A stretch of DNA of 64,000 nucleotides. Source: Agromyces sp. H66. Lineage in GTDB: Bacteria; Actinomycetota; Actinomycetes; Actinomycetales; Microbacteriaceae. Where the stretch lies: positions 293,196-357,195 of the forward strand of contig NZ_SJZG01000004.1 of the NCBI RefSeq assembly GCF_004959775.1, in the 5' to 3' direction. The position numbers and the translations under genes are program-made. The stretch's first letter is position 1; each line of letters starts with the position of its first letter. The notes under the pieces were generated by a model. That model did no database searches. It had not been told where the DNA came from and was given only the letters and a program-made list of their open reading frames with translations. Of the stretch, positions 58,137 to 64,000 are shown piece by piece.

Positions 58137-58172
58137 TTCAGTTGTTCTTGGTTCGAGTCCAGGTACCCCAGC
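58137..58172 (+). repeat. attR: 36-bp direct repeat
   Basis: An exact second copy of the tRNA-Gln 3' segment. The 5' part of the tRNA is absent here, so this is not a functional tRNA gene but the right junction of the island. Confidence 0.92.
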
Positions 58173-58174
58173 GC

Positions 58175-58200
58175 AAGACCCGCGAGAATTCGCGGGTCTT
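58175..58200 (+). terminator. Displaced tRNA-Gln terminator
   Basis: AAGACCCGCGA-GAAT-TCGCGGGTCTT, an 11-bp perfect stem followed by TTC, starts 2 bases after attR. In the uninterrupted chromosome it would lie directly after tRNA-Gln. Confidence 0.85.
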
Positions 58201-58224
58201 TTCGTGTTCTGTGAGGGGACTGCT

Positions 58225-59256
58225 TCAGGCCGGGGTTGGCGCGCTGCTCATCGTCGACTCGCGCACGATCAGCGTCGGCGTCAAGGCCACGGACGTCGGA
58301 TGTCCGCCGGCGATCACGGATTCGAGCAGGCCGAACGCCGTTCGGCCCACGTCCAGCATGGGCGAGCGGATCGTCGTCATCGGCACGGGGAGACTCGCCG
58401 CCAGCGGCGTGTCGTTGTAGCCGACGATGCCCACGTCCTCGGGGACCCGGAGTCCGTGCTCCCGGAGGCCGCCGATGGCGCCGATGGCGGCGAAGTCGTT
58501 GGTGGCGAAGATCGCATCGGGCGCGGGCCCCTGTGCAAGGAGCTGATCCACGCCGGCGCGACCGGCGGCGGCGTCGAACCCGGTCCGCACGAGTCGGTGT
58601 TCGGGGAGCGAGAGACCGTGCGCCTCCAGTCCGGCGCGGAAGCCCTCGATGCGGAGATTCGCCGTCGAGGCGTAGTCGGGTCCCGCGATCACGGCGACAT
58701 CGGTGTACCCGTTGGCCGCGAGGTGCTCGGCGGCGAGGTGGCCGCCCTGCGCGTCGTCGGCGAAGGCTCCCGGATACGTGTCGGAGGTGCGCGAGGCGAG
58801 CACGAAGGGGACACGCTGCGCGGCGAGCTTCCGGAGGAGCGGATCCTCCCGGCGTGCGTCGCAGAGGATGATGCCGTCGACGCGGCGATCGAGCAGCTGG
58901 GCGACACGCGCCTCGCGCTGGGCGGGGTCGTCGAGCGAATTGGTGACGAAGGCGGCGTAGCCGTGCTCGGATGCCGCTTCGTCGATGCCCTCGAAGATCG
59001 TCGCCAGGACGAAGTCCTGCAGGCGCGGCACGATCACGCCGACCTGCAGCGAGCGGGCCGTGCGCAGGCTGGCGCCATGAGGATTCCGCCGGTAGCCGAG
59101 CTCCGCGGCGGTGACGAGGATCCGAGCCACGGTTTCCGCGCTCGCCCACCGCTCCCGCTCGTCGGCCGCGCTGTTGAGGACTCGGGAGACCGTCGAGACA
59201 TCGACGCCGACGGCGGATGCCACCGTCTGCAGCGTAGGCGCCTTCGGTCGCGTCAT
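58225..59256 (-). CDS. LacI-family transcriptional regulator
   Basis: A 343-residue regulator. The N-terminal helix-turn-helix reads TLQTVASAVGVDVSTVSRVL with the hinge helix region AELGYRRNPHGASLRT. The C-terminal periplasmic-binding-like domain starts VGVIVPRLQDFVLATIFEGI and contains GYTDVAVIAGP, DAIFATNDFAAIGAI and VPEDVGIVGYNDTPLA. The start is the ATG at 59,256, where the DNA-binding domain begins. It is divergent from the DUF1989 operon with two palindromes between, so it probably represses that operon and itself until an inducer from the pathway binds. Confidence 0.92.
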   Translation of the reverse strand: MTRPKAPTLQTVASAVGVDVSTVSRVLNSAADERERWASAETVARILVTAAELGYRRNPHGASLRTARSLQVGVIVPRLQDFVLATIFEGIDEAASEHGYAAFVTNSLDDPAQREARVAQLLDRRVDGIILCDARREDPLLRKLAAQRVPFVLASRTSDTYPGAFADDAQGGHLAAEHLAANGYTDVAVIAGPDYASTANLRIEGFRAGLEAHGLSLPEHRLVRTGFDAAAGRAGVDQLLAQGPAPDAIFATNDFAAIGAIGGLREHGLRVPEDVGIVGYNDTPLAASLPVPMTTIRSPMLDVGRTAFGLLESVIAGGHPTSVALTPTLIVRESTMSSAPTPA

Positions 59257-59298
59257 CGCGAGGACCGCTTCCTGCGGCAGGGAGTTCCGATCACCCTC

Positions 59299-59358
59299 TT
59301 GACAATAGCCCAATCGTTTGGGTACCGTCGCCTTCACCCGCACACAAACGTTTGTGTG
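59299..59358 (+). promoter_or_regulatory. Promoter with two LacI-type operators
   Basis: TTGACA (59,299-59,304) is followed after 18 bases by TACCGT. CCCAATCGTTTGGG (59,309-59,322) lies between these boxes, and the perfect 18-bp palindrome CACACAAACGTTTGTGTG (59,341-59,358) lies just downstream. Both have a CG-centred AAnCGTTT core, as LacI-family proteins prefer. Confidence 0.8.
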
Positions 59359-59380
59359 ATTACGAAGACGAGGTTTCGAC

Positions 59381-59992
59381 ATGGCGTATCTCTCAGCGCG
59401 CACCGGGGTTGCGGTACCCGTGGCCGCGGGTCAGCAGCTGACGGTGACAAACACCCACGGGCAGCAGGTCGTCGACATGTGGGCGTTGGACGCCCACGAC
59501 GCATCCCGATTCGTTTCCGCTCCGCACACCTGGATGCGGACCGGACGGCTCTCGATCCGAGCCGGCGACGAACTGTCGGACACCGCTCGGCGCCCGCTGC
59601 TCGCGTTCGACGAGGACACGAGCAGCGGCGAACACGATCTCCTCATCCCGAGCTGTGACATCGCCCGCTATCGAGAACTGGGCGTAGAGGGGTATCACGA
59701 CAACTGCCGTGACAACTACTTCGAGGCCCTCGCAGCGGCCGACATCGAGCCGCTTCCGTTCGTCCCGCAGCCGCTCAACCTCTTCATGCGCGTCCCGATC
59801 GCGGCCGACGGATCCGTCTCCATCCAGCCGCCGGTCTCGAAGCCGGGCGACCGCGTGCGATTCACCGCACTGGAGGATGTGATCGTCGTGCTCTCCGCGT
59901 GCCCACAGGACCTCGCACCGACCAATGGCCCGGGACGCGTGCCGACCGGCGTCGCATACGAGGTCGTGGGCGCAGCCGAAGGCGCACGATGA
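59381..59992 (+). CDS. DUF1989 (urea carboxylase-associated) family protein
   Basis: A 203-residue protein of the DUF1989/urea carboxylase-associated family. Landmarks are an early QQVVDMWALDAHDASRFVS, PSCDIARYRELGVEGYHDNC with its Cys, RDNYFEAL, PQPLNLFMRVPI, and the terminal VIVVLSACPQDLAPTNG. Conserved Cys/His residues are thought to bind a metal. Family members sit in operons for urea, guanidine and other nitrogen compounds, but the reaction is not generally known. It is the first gene of a LacI-controlled operon; its stop overlaps the next ATG (ATGA). Confidence 0.87.
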   Translation: MAYLSARTGVAVPVAAGQQLTVTNTHGQQVVDMWALDAHDASRFVSAPHTWMRTGRLSIRAGDELSDTARRPLLAFDEDTSSGEHDLLIPSCDIARYRELGVEGYHDNCRDNYFEALAAADIEPLPFVPQPLNLFMRVPIAADGSVSIQPPVSKPGDRVRFTALEDVIVVLSACPQDLAPTNGPGRVPTGVAYEVVGAAEGAR

Positions 59993-60609
59993 TCGCCATC
60001 GATCACCTCGAGCGATCCGAGCGCTTCACCATGCTCTCGTGGGCGGTAGCGCCGCGACCGATCGCGTGGGTCAGTTCGATGAGCCTCGATGGCACGCGAA
60101 ACCTCGCTCCGTTCAGCTTCTTCACGATCGCCTCGACGGACCCGCTCGTGCTCATGATCGCGATCGAGCCCCGAGCGGACGGAACTCCGAAGGACACCCT
60201 GGCCAACGTCATGGCCACCGGTCAGTTGGTCGTGCACATCGTCGATGTCGATCGGATCGCGGAGGTCGCCCGAACCGCCGAGGAGAGCGAGGCGACCTTC
60301 GACGAGCTGGCGGACCTCTCGCTTCCGACGACCGACGCGCACGTCGTCGACGTCCCGGTGGTCGACGACTGCATCGCCGTGTTCGAGTGCGTGCTGGTCG
60401 AGACCCGGCGAATGGGGTACGAGACGCTGGTGTTCGCGCGCGTCGTGGCGGCTCGGGTCGACGAGCGCGTGATGGCCGTACGCGATCGGATCACCCCCGA
60501 GGCGATACGTCCCCTCGGCCGGATCGGCTCCACGTTCACGGACTCCGCCCGCATCGACCTGCCGCAGGTCCGTCGACGCGCTCAGCGGTGCACGGGAGCG
60601 CTGCGATGA
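59989..60609 (+). CDS. Flavin reductase / flavoredoxin-like protein
   Basis: A 206-residue FMN-binding split-barrel protein of the flavin reductase-like family. It has FTMLSWAVAPRPIAWVSSMS, LAPFSFFTIASTDPLVLMIA, KDTLANVMATGQLVVHIV and later VFECVLVETRRMGYETLVFA. The RPIAWVSS and FSFF segments are typical of the DIM6/NTAB flavoredoxin-like group. It might provide reduced flavin or act directly on a substrate. It overlaps both neighbours by ATGA junctions, so it is coupled with the DUF1989 and amidase genes. Confidence 0.85.
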   Translation: MIAIDHLERSERFTMLSWAVAPRPIAWVSSMSLDGTRNLAPFSFFTIASTDPLVLMIAIEPRADGTPKDTLANVMATGQLVVHIVDVDRIAEVARTAEESEATFDELADLSLPTTDAHVVDVPVVDDCIAVFECVLVETRRMGYETLVFARVVAARVDERVMAVRDRITPEAIRPLGRIGSTFTDSARIDLPQVRRRAQRCTGALR

Positions 60610-61865
60610 CCACGACGATCGAGGGTCGGGCGATCGATGAGACGCTCGAGCGTGCCGGACGTGCGCGCGAGGCATTCCTCCGGGTGGTGGCGGGCCGCGC
60701 TCAACGGGATGCCGAGCGTGCGGCAGGCAGCATCGGCCCGCTCGCCGGAGTGCCGTTCGCCGTGAAGGACGTCTTCGATGTCCGGGGGACCCGCACGACG
60801 GGAGCGTCACAGCTGTTCGATCACCGCCCGCCGGCCCGAGAGGACGCCGAGGCGGTTCGTCGCCTCTCCGACGCGGGAGCCGTGTGCATCGGCAAGACCA
60901 CGATGAGCGAGCTCGCGTACTCGGGACTCGGCGTCAACGACCGGTTCGGCACGCCGACGATCCGACGGGAGGGGCGCGAGTACCTCATCGGCGGCTCATC
61001 GTCGGGCTCGGCCGCAGCGGTTCGAGCGGGCATCGTGCCGATCGCGTTGGCGAGCGACACGTCGGGTTCGGCGCGGATTCCCGCGGCCTGGGCGGGTGTC
61101 GCCGGGTTCCGCCCCAGCATCGGGAGGTACTCGCGCACCGGGATGCTCGGGTTGGCGCCGACCCTCGACACCGTCGGTATCATCGCCGACCGGGTCAGCC
61201 GCCTTGCGGCCGTCGACCGGGTCCTTTCCGGAGACTCAGATGGGGCCGAAGCATCGAGCGCTCCGACATTCGCCATCCCGCACGACGAATACCTGGCGTC
61301 CTGCGATCCACGTGTGCTCGAACGGTTCCATCAGGACGTCGAACGCCTCCGGTCGCTCGGTCTGCGTGTCGCACAGCGACGGTTCACCTCCCTCGATGCC
61401 GTCCGAGAGCTGCATGAGCGACACCTGCCGATCGTCGAGGCGGAGGCGCTCGCCGCCTTCGGGCCGCACCTTGCCCGAGATCCAGACCGGTTCGGCCCGG
61501 CCGTGAGGCGGAGGCTGGAGCGCGCGCGATCCCGCAGGCGCGATCGATCCCCGGCGCCTCTCTACGAAGCGATGGCGCCGCTGCGAGCTCGATACCGCGG
61601 AGAGCTCGGTGACGCGCTCCTCGTGAGTCCGCCGACCGAGATCGACGCACCGAGGCTCCATCAGGCGAGCGAGTCCCACCCGGCCCACGACGCGCTCAAC
61701 CTCCGAGCGCTGGGCCTGACCATGGTGCTCAGCTACCTCGATGCTCCGAGCGTGGTCGTGCCACGAGTCCGTTCCGACGGCCGGGAGTCGACCATCCAGA
61801 TCTCCGGCCGCGCGGGGGGAGACCACCACGTCCTCCACGCTGCCGCGCTCGTCGAAGACATCTAG
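60606..61865 (+). CDS. Amidase signature family protein
   Basis: A 419-residue amidase. The Ser-cisSer-Lys triad is visible: the lysine in GVPFAVKDVFDVRG near residue 60, the first Ser in EYLIGGSSSGSAAAVRAG and the nucleophile in LASDTSGSARIPAAWAGVAG. It would hydrolyse an amide to acid and ammonia. The C-terminal part is somewhat shorter than in typical 450-500-residue amidases. It starts overlapping the flavin reductase stop, and an MFS permease follows 49 bases later, so it belongs to the same catabolic unit. Confidence 0.9.
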   Translation: MTTTIEGRAIDETLERAGRAREAFLRVVAGRAQRDAERAAGSIGPLAGVPFAVKDVFDVRGTRTTGASQLFDHRPPAREDAEAVRRLSDAGAVCIGKTTMSELAYSGLGVNDRFGTPTIRREGREYLIGGSSSGSAAAVRAGIVPIALASDTSGSARIPAAWAGVAGFRPSIGRYSRTGMLGLAPTLDTVGIIADRVSRLAAVDRVLSGDSDGAEASSAPTFAIPHDEYLASCDPRVLERFHQDVERLRSLGLRVAQRRFTSLDAVRELHERHLPIVEAEALAAFGPHLARDPDRFGPAVRRRLERARSRRRDRSPAPLYEAMAPLRARYRGELGDALLVSPPTEIDAPRLHQASESHPAHDALNLRALGLTMVLSYLDAPSVVVPRVRSDGRESTIQISGRAGGDHHVLHAAALVEDI

Positions 61866-61914
61866 TCCCGGCACGTACCCCGATCACCGCATCACCATTC
61901 AAAGGAGAAATGAG

Positions 61915-63300
61915 ATGACAACGAAAAACGCCGCACCGCCGCTGAACCCACGGCTGCGGACCGTATCGAAACGGGAGACCCGAGTCGCCACCGGTATCGC
62001 CTTCCTGGCCTGGACGATCGCCGTCTACGATTTCATCCTGTTCGGCACCCTGCTCCCGCGCATCCAGGAGTCGTTCGGTTGGGACACGAGCTTCGCCCTG
62101 CTGGTCTCCACGCTGGTGAGCATCGGCACCGGCATCATGGTGCTGGCGATCGGTCCATTGGTGGATCGATTCGGCCGGCGGCGGGGAATGATGCTGTCGA
62201 TCGGCGGCACCGCAGCATCCTCGGCGGCAACGGCGGCCGTGAACGGGGTGGCGGCACTCGTGGCCGTTCGGTCCGTGAGCGGCGTGGGGCTCGCCGAGTC
62301 ATCCATCAATGCCACGTATCTGAATGAGCTCTACTCGCAGTCGGCGAGCGAGCGCGTTCGCCGAAACAAGGGGTTCGTCTATTCGTTCGTCCAGGCTGGA
62401 TGGCCGGTGGGAGCGCTGGTGGCGGCGGCATTCGTCGCGGGCGTCACGGCCATCTGGGGCCCCGACAGCTGGCGCATCGCATTCCTGCTCGCGACGATCC
62501 CCGCGATCCTCACAGCGCTGCTCTGCAGGCGGCTCCTTGAGAGCCCCCAGTTCGAGATCATGCAGGAGGCGCGACGACAGGCGAAAGCGGGCGCACAAGC
62601 CGAGGCGCGGGAGTTGCTCGCCTCAGCAGGACTCGAACAGCCGTCGCGGGCGCCGTTCGCCAACATCTTCCGAGGAGCACACCTGCGGAACACGGTCTTC
62701 CTGTCGCTCGCGTGGGTGTTCAACTACTTCGGCCTGCAGGTGTTCTCGGTGCTCGGCACGACCGTCCTGGAGACGGGGAAGGGGCTCGACGCCGCGACGA
62801 CCCTGGTACTGGTGATCGCGTCCAACGTCGTCGGCGCCGCCGGCTACATCTTCTTCGGCTGGGCCGGTGACCGTTGGGGGCGCAAGCGCGTGATCGCGGT
62901 CGGGTGGATGGCGTCCGGTGCGGCGTTCGCGGCGCTCCTGCTGGGGCCGAACGATCCGATCTTCGTGCTCACGGCGTACATGGCCGGGCTGTTCCTGATG
63001 CTCGGGCCGTACGCCGCGCTCATGTTCTTCCAGACCGAATGCTTCGACGCCGACTGCCGCGGGACCGGCAGCGCGTTCGCCTACGCGATGAGCCAGCCGG
63101 GTGCGATCATCGGCGGGCTCCTGCTCACGGGGCTCACCGCGGTCGCGATTCCCTTCTCAATCGCGGCCCTCGCCGTGGGTGCGGTCGGCCTCGTGCTCTC
63201 CGGCGTGCTGATCCTGGGCGCGCGTCCCCTGGCCATCGCCCGTCGTTCGGATGACGCGGTTGCCACAGCATCGACCCGAGCCCCAGCAACAATCAAGTGA
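61915..63300 (+). CDS. MFS metabolite permease
   Basis: A 461-residue major facilitator with about 12 membrane helices, of the sugar/organic acid:proton symporter type. Helix 1 is FLAWTIAVYDFILFGTLLPR with its acidic residue, motif A is PLVDRFGRRRGMML, and the second-half equivalent is GWAGDRWGRKRVIAV. A cytoplasmic loop of about 50 residues separates the halves. An AAAGGAG ribosome site precedes the ATG at 61,915. Inside an operon of amide-degrading enzymes it most likely imports the substrate. Confidence 0.88.
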   Translation: MTTKNAAPPLNPRLRTVSKRETRVATGIAFLAWTIAVYDFILFGTLLPRIQESFGWDTSFALLVSTLVSIGTGIMVLAIGPLVDRFGRRRGMMLSIGGTAASSAATAAVNGVAALVAVRSVSGVGLAESSINATYLNELYSQSASERVRRNKGFVYSFVQAGWPVGALVAAAFVAGVTAIWGPDSWRIAFLLATIPAILTALLCRRLLESPQFEIMQEARRQAKAGAQAEARELLASAGLEQPSRAPFANIFRGAHLRNTVFLSLAWVFNYFGLQVFSVLGTTVLETGKGLDAATTLVLVIASNVVGAAGYIFFGWAGDRWGRKRVIAVGWMASGAAFAALLLGPNDPIFVLTAYMAGLFLMLGPYAALMFFQTECFDADCRGTGSAFAYAMSQPGAIIGGLLLTGLTAVAIPFSIAALAVGAVGLVLSGVLILGARPLAIARRSDDAVATASTRAPATIK

Positions 63301-63308
63301 GGAGCAGC

Positions 63309-64000
63309 ATGTCGACACAGAGCTGGTTGCGCGGACACCCGTCCGCGGCCACCATCACCTTCGATATCGATGCCGAAACGCCCGTCCTGGCCGAAGGGCG
63401 ACGATTCGCCACCCATGCGATGACGATGTCGCATCAGGCATTCGGCCCCGACGTGGGGGTGCCGCGCCTGCTCGACATGCTCGATCAGGTCGGGGTGGCG
63501 GCGACGTTCTTCGTTCCCGGTTGGGTCGCAGAGGTGCGGCCATCGCTCGCACCGAGCATCGTGGAGCGAGGCCATGAGGTGGCGCACCATTCGTACAGCC
63601 ACCGGTCGGCGACCGAACTCACGCCCGCCGAGGAGCGCGAGGACTTCGAGCGTGCATTCGAGGTGTTCCAATCGCAGGGCATCGAGTTGTCGGGTCATCG
63701 CGCGGCGATGTGGGAGGCGACGACGAACACGCCGAGACTGATCCGCGAGTTCGGCCTCACCTATGACTCATCCCTGATGGGTGACGACAAGCCCTACCGC
63801 CTCGTCGCCGAGGGTCAGCGGCCGCTTGCGGAGCTCCCCGTGCACTGGTCGCTGGACGATTGGGAGCAGTACGCGTTCCTGCCTGCGCCGGTGATCGGGA
63901 GCGCCATCGAGTCGCCGGCGAAGGTCCTGGAGATGTGGAAGCTGGAGCTCGATGCGATGCGCGAGTTCGGTGGGCTGTTCAACCTGACCTCGCACCCGTT
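63309..64000 (+). CDS. Polysaccharide deacetylase-family hydrolase (partial)
   Basis: The first 230 residues of a NodB-homology hydrolase, cut by the window end. TITFDIDAET holds the catalytic and metal Asp residues, ATFFVPGWVAEV follows, the metal His pair is in HEVAHHSYSHRSATEL, and SGHRAAMWE and LTYDSSLMGDD come later. This variant (FDID, HRA.MWE) is nearer to PuuE-type allantoinases and cyclic imide hydrolases than to chitin or peptidoglycan deacetylases, and there is no signal peptide. With the amidase and DUF1989 genes it suggests ring opening of a cyclic amide or ureide in the cytosol. Confidence 0.85.
   Translation, partial: MSTQSWLRGHPSAATITFDIDAETPVLAEGRRFATHAMTMSHQAFGPDVGVPRLLDMLDQVGVAATFFVPGWVAEVRPSLAPSIVERGHEVAHHSYSHRSATELTPAEEREDFERAFEVFQSQGIELSGHRAAMWEATTNTPRLIREFGLTYDSSLMGDDKPYRLVAEGQRPLAELPVHWSLDDWEQYAFLPAPVIGSAIESPAKVLEMWKLELDAMREFGGLFNLTSHP

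Larger units (their letters stand above)
40137..58172. mobile_element. 18-kb genomic island in tRNA-Gln
   Basis: The region is bounded by perfect 36-bp direct repeats of the tRNA-Gln 3' end, with starts exactly 18,000 bp apart. A broken tyrosine integrase lies just inside the left repeat, reading inward, as in integrative elements. Cargo from about 40.8 to 53.9 kb is a metal-handling module; from 54.1 to 57.9 kb the DNA has weaker G/C third-position bias and carries a PIN-like gene, an unknown gene and a toxin-antitoxin-like pair. No conjugation or phage structural gene is seen, so the element is probably immobilised or depends on helper functions. Confidence 0.85.

Noticed and set aside
58137..58200. 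A second tRNA-Gln gene
   Set aside because: Only the 3' 36 bases match; the acceptor 5' strand, D arm and anticodon are missing, so this is attR.
58071..58215. A leaderless 47-codon frame reading through attR
   Set aside because: It would be made of att and terminator sequence and has no sensible composition; only the possible promoter is kept as an observation.

Overview
The window comes from a high-GC actinobacterium, most likely a member of the Microbacteriaceae such as an Agromyces-like species. This rests on the strong G/C third-position bias, the BioYMN biotin transporter, the single-chain OtsA-OtsB trehalose enzyme, a small DUF6458-like membrane protein, and many start codons placed about 7 bases after a TAGNNT-type -10 box, as in leaderless actinobacterial transcripts. 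The genus is an inference from gene content; no rRNA or other taxonomic marker is present.

Left chromosomal part (1-40.1 kb). After a septum-formation lipoprotein come an F420-type oxidoreductase, an inositol-phosphatase-family enzyme, tRNA-Lys with promoter and terminator, a 5'-3' exonuclease, a YecM-like/SDR pair, a GNAT enzyme and a membrane-bound hydrolase. These are followed by the overlapping bioY-bioM-bioN operon and thymidine kinase. A TetR regulator with a palindromic operator precedes an MMPL exporter, whose C-terminus carries an ABC-ATPase-like domain without its catalytic motifs, and an overlapping YhgE/Pip protein. Next are otsAB and a nearly complete branched-chain amino acid block (ilvD, ilvB, ilvN, ilvC, then after unrelated genes leuB and ilvE), with a MerB-like protein, a Tat-exported 5'-nucleotidase, serA and a TetR/MFS pair between them. 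A divergent class-V aminotransferase/LysR pair and gltX close this part.

Genomic island (40,137-58,172). A tRNA-Gln gene is the insertion site of an element bounded by 36-bp perfect direct repeats of the tRNA 3' end, whose starts lie exactly 18,000 bp apart. A frameshifted tyrosine-integrase remnant lies just inside the left end, and the original tRNA-Gln terminator is stranded beyond the right end. The cargo looks like a copper/metal handling module: a Cys-rich four-helix (DUF326) protein, two DUF305 proteins, a thioredoxin-like protein, a PPOX-family protein, a SHOCT protein, a secreted LVIVD-repeat protein, a universal stress protein, a P1B-type ATPase with a CPD transmembrane motif, a beta-propeller lipoprotein, a DUF6153-like protein, a YHS/TRASH-like metal-binding protein and an ABC exporter with a His-rich tail. 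Two CsoR-like dyads (ATACC...GGTAT) sit in the two divergent promoter regions. The right end has a different composition and carries a PIN-like gene, an uncharacterised protein and a convergent HigA/HigB-like toxin-antitoxin pair.

Right chromosomal part (58.2-64 kb). A LacI regulator faces a catabolic operon with two operator palindromes in between: DUF1989, flavin reductase, amidase, MFS permease and a polysaccharide-deacetylase-family enzyme cut by the window edge. The combination suggests uptake and breakdown of a cyclic amide or ureide.
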